This document shows positions 7,401 to 8,583 of a stretch of DNA of 8,583 bases, one piece after another; position 1 is the first letter of the stretch; every line of letters begins with the position of its first letter. The DNA is taken from contig CATKHE010000211.1 in NCBI GenBank assembly GCA_949747935.1, positions 1-8,583 on the forward strand, in the 5' to 3' direction. This stretch comes from an uncultured Eubacteriales bacterium. Lineage in GTDB: Bacteria; Bacillota_A; Clostridia; Oscillospirales; Oscillospiraceae. The notes under the pieces are model-generated. The model saw only the letters and a list, made by a program, of their open reading frames with translations, was not told where the DNA came from and made no database searches. The translations under genes and the position numbers were made by a program.

Positions 7401-7440
7401 CCAGCTCCCCGGGCTCCCCGCGCGGGGCGGGGGGAGCTGG
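7401..7440 (-). repeat. Strong GC-rich hairpin between motB and fliM
   Basis: CCAGCTCCCC at 7401-7410 and GGGGAGCTGG at 7431-7440 are perfect 10-base inverted arms. The 20-base interior holds another palindrome, CCCCGCGCGGGG (7416-7427). One arm heptamer, GCTCCCC, is duplicated on the plus strand (7404-7410 and 7413-7419), so two exclusive pairings with GGGGAGC (7431-7437) are possible. In the transcript of the operon the stem is followed by GAAAAATGAGG, not by a U-tract, so it is not a standard terminator for these genes. On the other strand only TTT follows. A role in RNA processing, stability or lowering expression of distal genes is possible. Confidence 0.7.
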
Positions 7441-7445
7441 TTTGC

Positions 7446-8261
7446 TCAGTTCACTGTGGTTTGTTCCTTGGTGGCGTTATACATGGTGTAATACTTCTCA
7501 TAGCTGTCAGACAGCTGGTCCTCCAGGTCGCGGCCGGTGATGATCATCTCCACCCGCCGGTTCTTGGCCCGGTTGGCCTCCACGCCGTCGTGGGGGGCCA
7601 CGTTGCGCCACTGTCCCAGCCCCTTGGGCACGATTCTGCCCGGGTTCAGTACATCCTCCATGTTCTCCTGGAGGTAGATGGCCACCTCGGTGGCCCGCAG
7701 GGAGGCCAGTCTCCGGTCGCCCGGGACAGGGTTCGGTTTGTTAGCCACGACCTGAGCGGTGTGGCCCAGGATCTCCAGCTCGTCAATCGCGCTGCCGCAC
7801 GCCCTCAGGGCCGGGATAATGCCGTCCAGCAGCTCCTGTCCGTCCTTTCGCAGGAAAGAGCTGTCCCCGTCGAAGAAGACCGCGTCGGCAAAGGAGATGA
7901 AGACATAGCCGTCCCCCTTGCTGACCATGATGTCCCCCTCACCGCGGCTCGCGGAGTACTGGGCCAGATACTCATACAGATCATCCAGGGCGTCCTGAAT
8001 CTCGTCGGTGGTGGAGGGCAGTCCCTCGCCGCCGCTCAGGTTGGCGGAGTTGTCCGTGGGGCCTACCGGGTTGTCATCGGGACTCACCAGCGCGTTGCGG
8101 TTGAAGCTCTGCATGATAATCATAAACTTGGTCTGGTCAATGGTGGAGATGGAATAGAGCAGAACGAAGAAGCACAGCAGCAGGGTCACCATGTCGCCAT
8201 AGGTGTCCATCCAGTTGGCGCCTCCGCCGCCGCCGGAGCTTTTCTTTTTAATGCTTGCCAT
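7446..8261 (-). CDS. motB: MotB, flagellar stator protein with peptidoglycan-binding domain
   Basis: MotB pairs with MotA to form the stator, an ion channel anchored to the cell wall that powers rotor rotation. The 271-residue product has a basic, glycine-rich N-terminal tail (KKKSSGGGGG, residues 5-14) and one transmembrane helix (about 20-39) starting NWMDTYGDMVTLLLCFFVLL, where D23 of TYGD corresponds to the essential ion-binding aspartate. A linker follows (about 55-105), then an OmpA-like domain (about 115-245) with ILGHTAQ (164-170), LASLRATEVAIYL (185-197) and NRRVEMII (234-241), and a charged tail. The usual GHTD motif reads GHTA here. I cannot tell from sequence alone whether the ion is H+ or Na+. 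The ribosome site GAGGTGA lies 6 bases before the ATG, and motA ends 29 bases upstream. Confidence 0.95.
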   Translation of the reverse strand: MASIKKKSSGGGGGANWMDTYGDMVTLLLCFFVLLYSISTIDQTKFMIIMQSFNRNALVSPDDNPVGPTDNSANLSGGEGLPSTTDEIQDALDDLYEYLAQYSASRGEGDIMVSKGDGYVFISFADAVFFDGDSSFLRKDGQELLDGIIPALRACGSAIDELEILGHTAQVVANKPNPVPGDRRLASLRATEVAIYLQENMEDVLNPGRIVPKGLGQWRNVAPHDGVEANRAKNRRVEMIITGRDLEDQLSDSYEKYYTMYNATKEQTTVN

Positions 8262-8290
8262 TGTTGTTCACCTCAGTTCAAGCGGGGCGA

Positions 8291-8583
8291 TCACTCCTCG
8301 CCCTTTTTGCCCTTCTTGCCGCCGCCTCCGTCGCGCTGCTTCTGACCCAGGAAGGTGAGCAGCTTCTCCCGGAGGAACTTGGGGTTGGCGCCGGATTGGA
8401 TGGACATGATGCCCTCCACGATGATAAGCTTGCACAGGGTCTCCTCCTCGTCCCGGCGGCGCAGCTGGGTGGCGATGGGGCCAAAGATCATATGGGCCAG
8501 CACGCAACCGTACAGAGTGGTAATCAGGGCGGTACCCATAGCGGTACCGATGTTGCTGGCGCCGTCGCCGTCCAGGTTCATGC
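8291..8583 (-). CDS. motA: MotA, flagellar stator protein (partial, N-terminal part beyond the right edge)
   Basis: MotA surrounds MotB in the stator and contacts FliG through its cytoplasmic loop. Only the last 96 or so residues are in the window. They carry the final membrane helix in the family-typical form IGTAMGTALITTLYGCVLAH (about residues 11-30 of this fragment), then FGPIA, whose proline probably matches the functional proline of the last helix, then RRRDEEETLCKLIIVEGIMSIQSGANPKFLREKL, a standard MotA cytoplasmic end. The ATG at 8579-8581 is internal to the gene, not its start, because the frame stays open to the edge and the segment belongs to the C-terminal region. The last residues are Gly/Lys-rich (GGGGKKGKKGEE). 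motB follows after 29 bases. Confidence 0.94.
   Translation of the reverse strand, partial: MNLDGDGASNIGTAMGTALITTLYGCVLAHMIFGPIATQLRRRDEEETLCKLIIVEGIMSIQSGANPKFLREKLLTFLGQKQRDGGGGKKGKKGEE

Noticed and set aside
204..8345. Long plus-strand open frames, for example 204-941, 2728-3549, 4330-5082, 5407-6285 and 7461-8345.
   Set aside because: Each lies opposite a confidently identified flagellar gene. The translations are rich in His, Gly, Arg and Gln without recognisable domains, as expected for the antisense of GC-rich coding DNA.
8579..8581. ATG at the right edge as a possible gene start giving a 96-residue protein.
   Set aside because: The sequence is the C-terminal part of MotA and the frame stays open to the edge, so the methionine is internal.
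1..8583. Search for a defence, mobile or otherwise undescribed system within the window.
   Set aside because: Every stretch is taken up by standard flagellar genes with short gaps. No foreign gene, change in coding direction or mobile-element sign was found.

Overview
The window is one uninterrupted block of flagellar motor, export-gate and chemotaxis-output genes, all on the minus strand and so read from the right edge to the left. In transcription order they are motA (3' part only), motB, fliM, fliY, cheY, fliO, fliP, fliQ, fliR, flhB and flhA (5' part only, running off the left edge). No intergenic gap exceeds about 66 bases. No RNA gene, insertion sequence, CRISPR array or attachment site is visible. 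The long open frames on the plus strand lie opposite these genes and look like shadows of a GC-rich coding strand.

The organism is most likely a motile Gram-positive anaerobe of the class Clostridia, with a GC-rich genome (perhaps of the Oscillospiraceae or a relative). Four observations point that way: the switch protein is FliY, a CheC-like phosphatase fused to a FliN/SpoA domain; cheY sits between fliY and fliO as in Bacillus and clostridia; CheY resembles the Bacillus type; and FliP has no N-terminal signal peptide. The assignment to family is inference.

Right part (about 7446-8583): the stator pair motA-motB, the membrane ion channel that drives rotation. Middle (about 4711-7382): the rotor switch genes fliM and fliY and the response regulator cheY. 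These form the output end of chemotaxis: phosphorylated CheY binds the switch and changes rotation, and FliY probably removes its phosphate. Left part (1-4709): the membrane core of the flagellar type III export apparatus, with fliO (assembly factor), fliP-fliQ-fliR (export gate), flhB (substrate-specificity switch) and flhA (export engine).

I see no undescribed system. The points worth a second look are small. FliY lacks the usual N-terminal CheY-docking peptide but has a similar peptide in its linker. The DNA for that linker carries a cluster of four G-quadruplex-like motifs on the template strand. A strong GC-rich hairpin without a U-tract sits between motB and fliM, where fliL is often found but is absent. 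A short AT-rich leader precedes cheY. MotB has an alanine in place of the usual aspartate of its GHTD peptidoglycan-binding motif.
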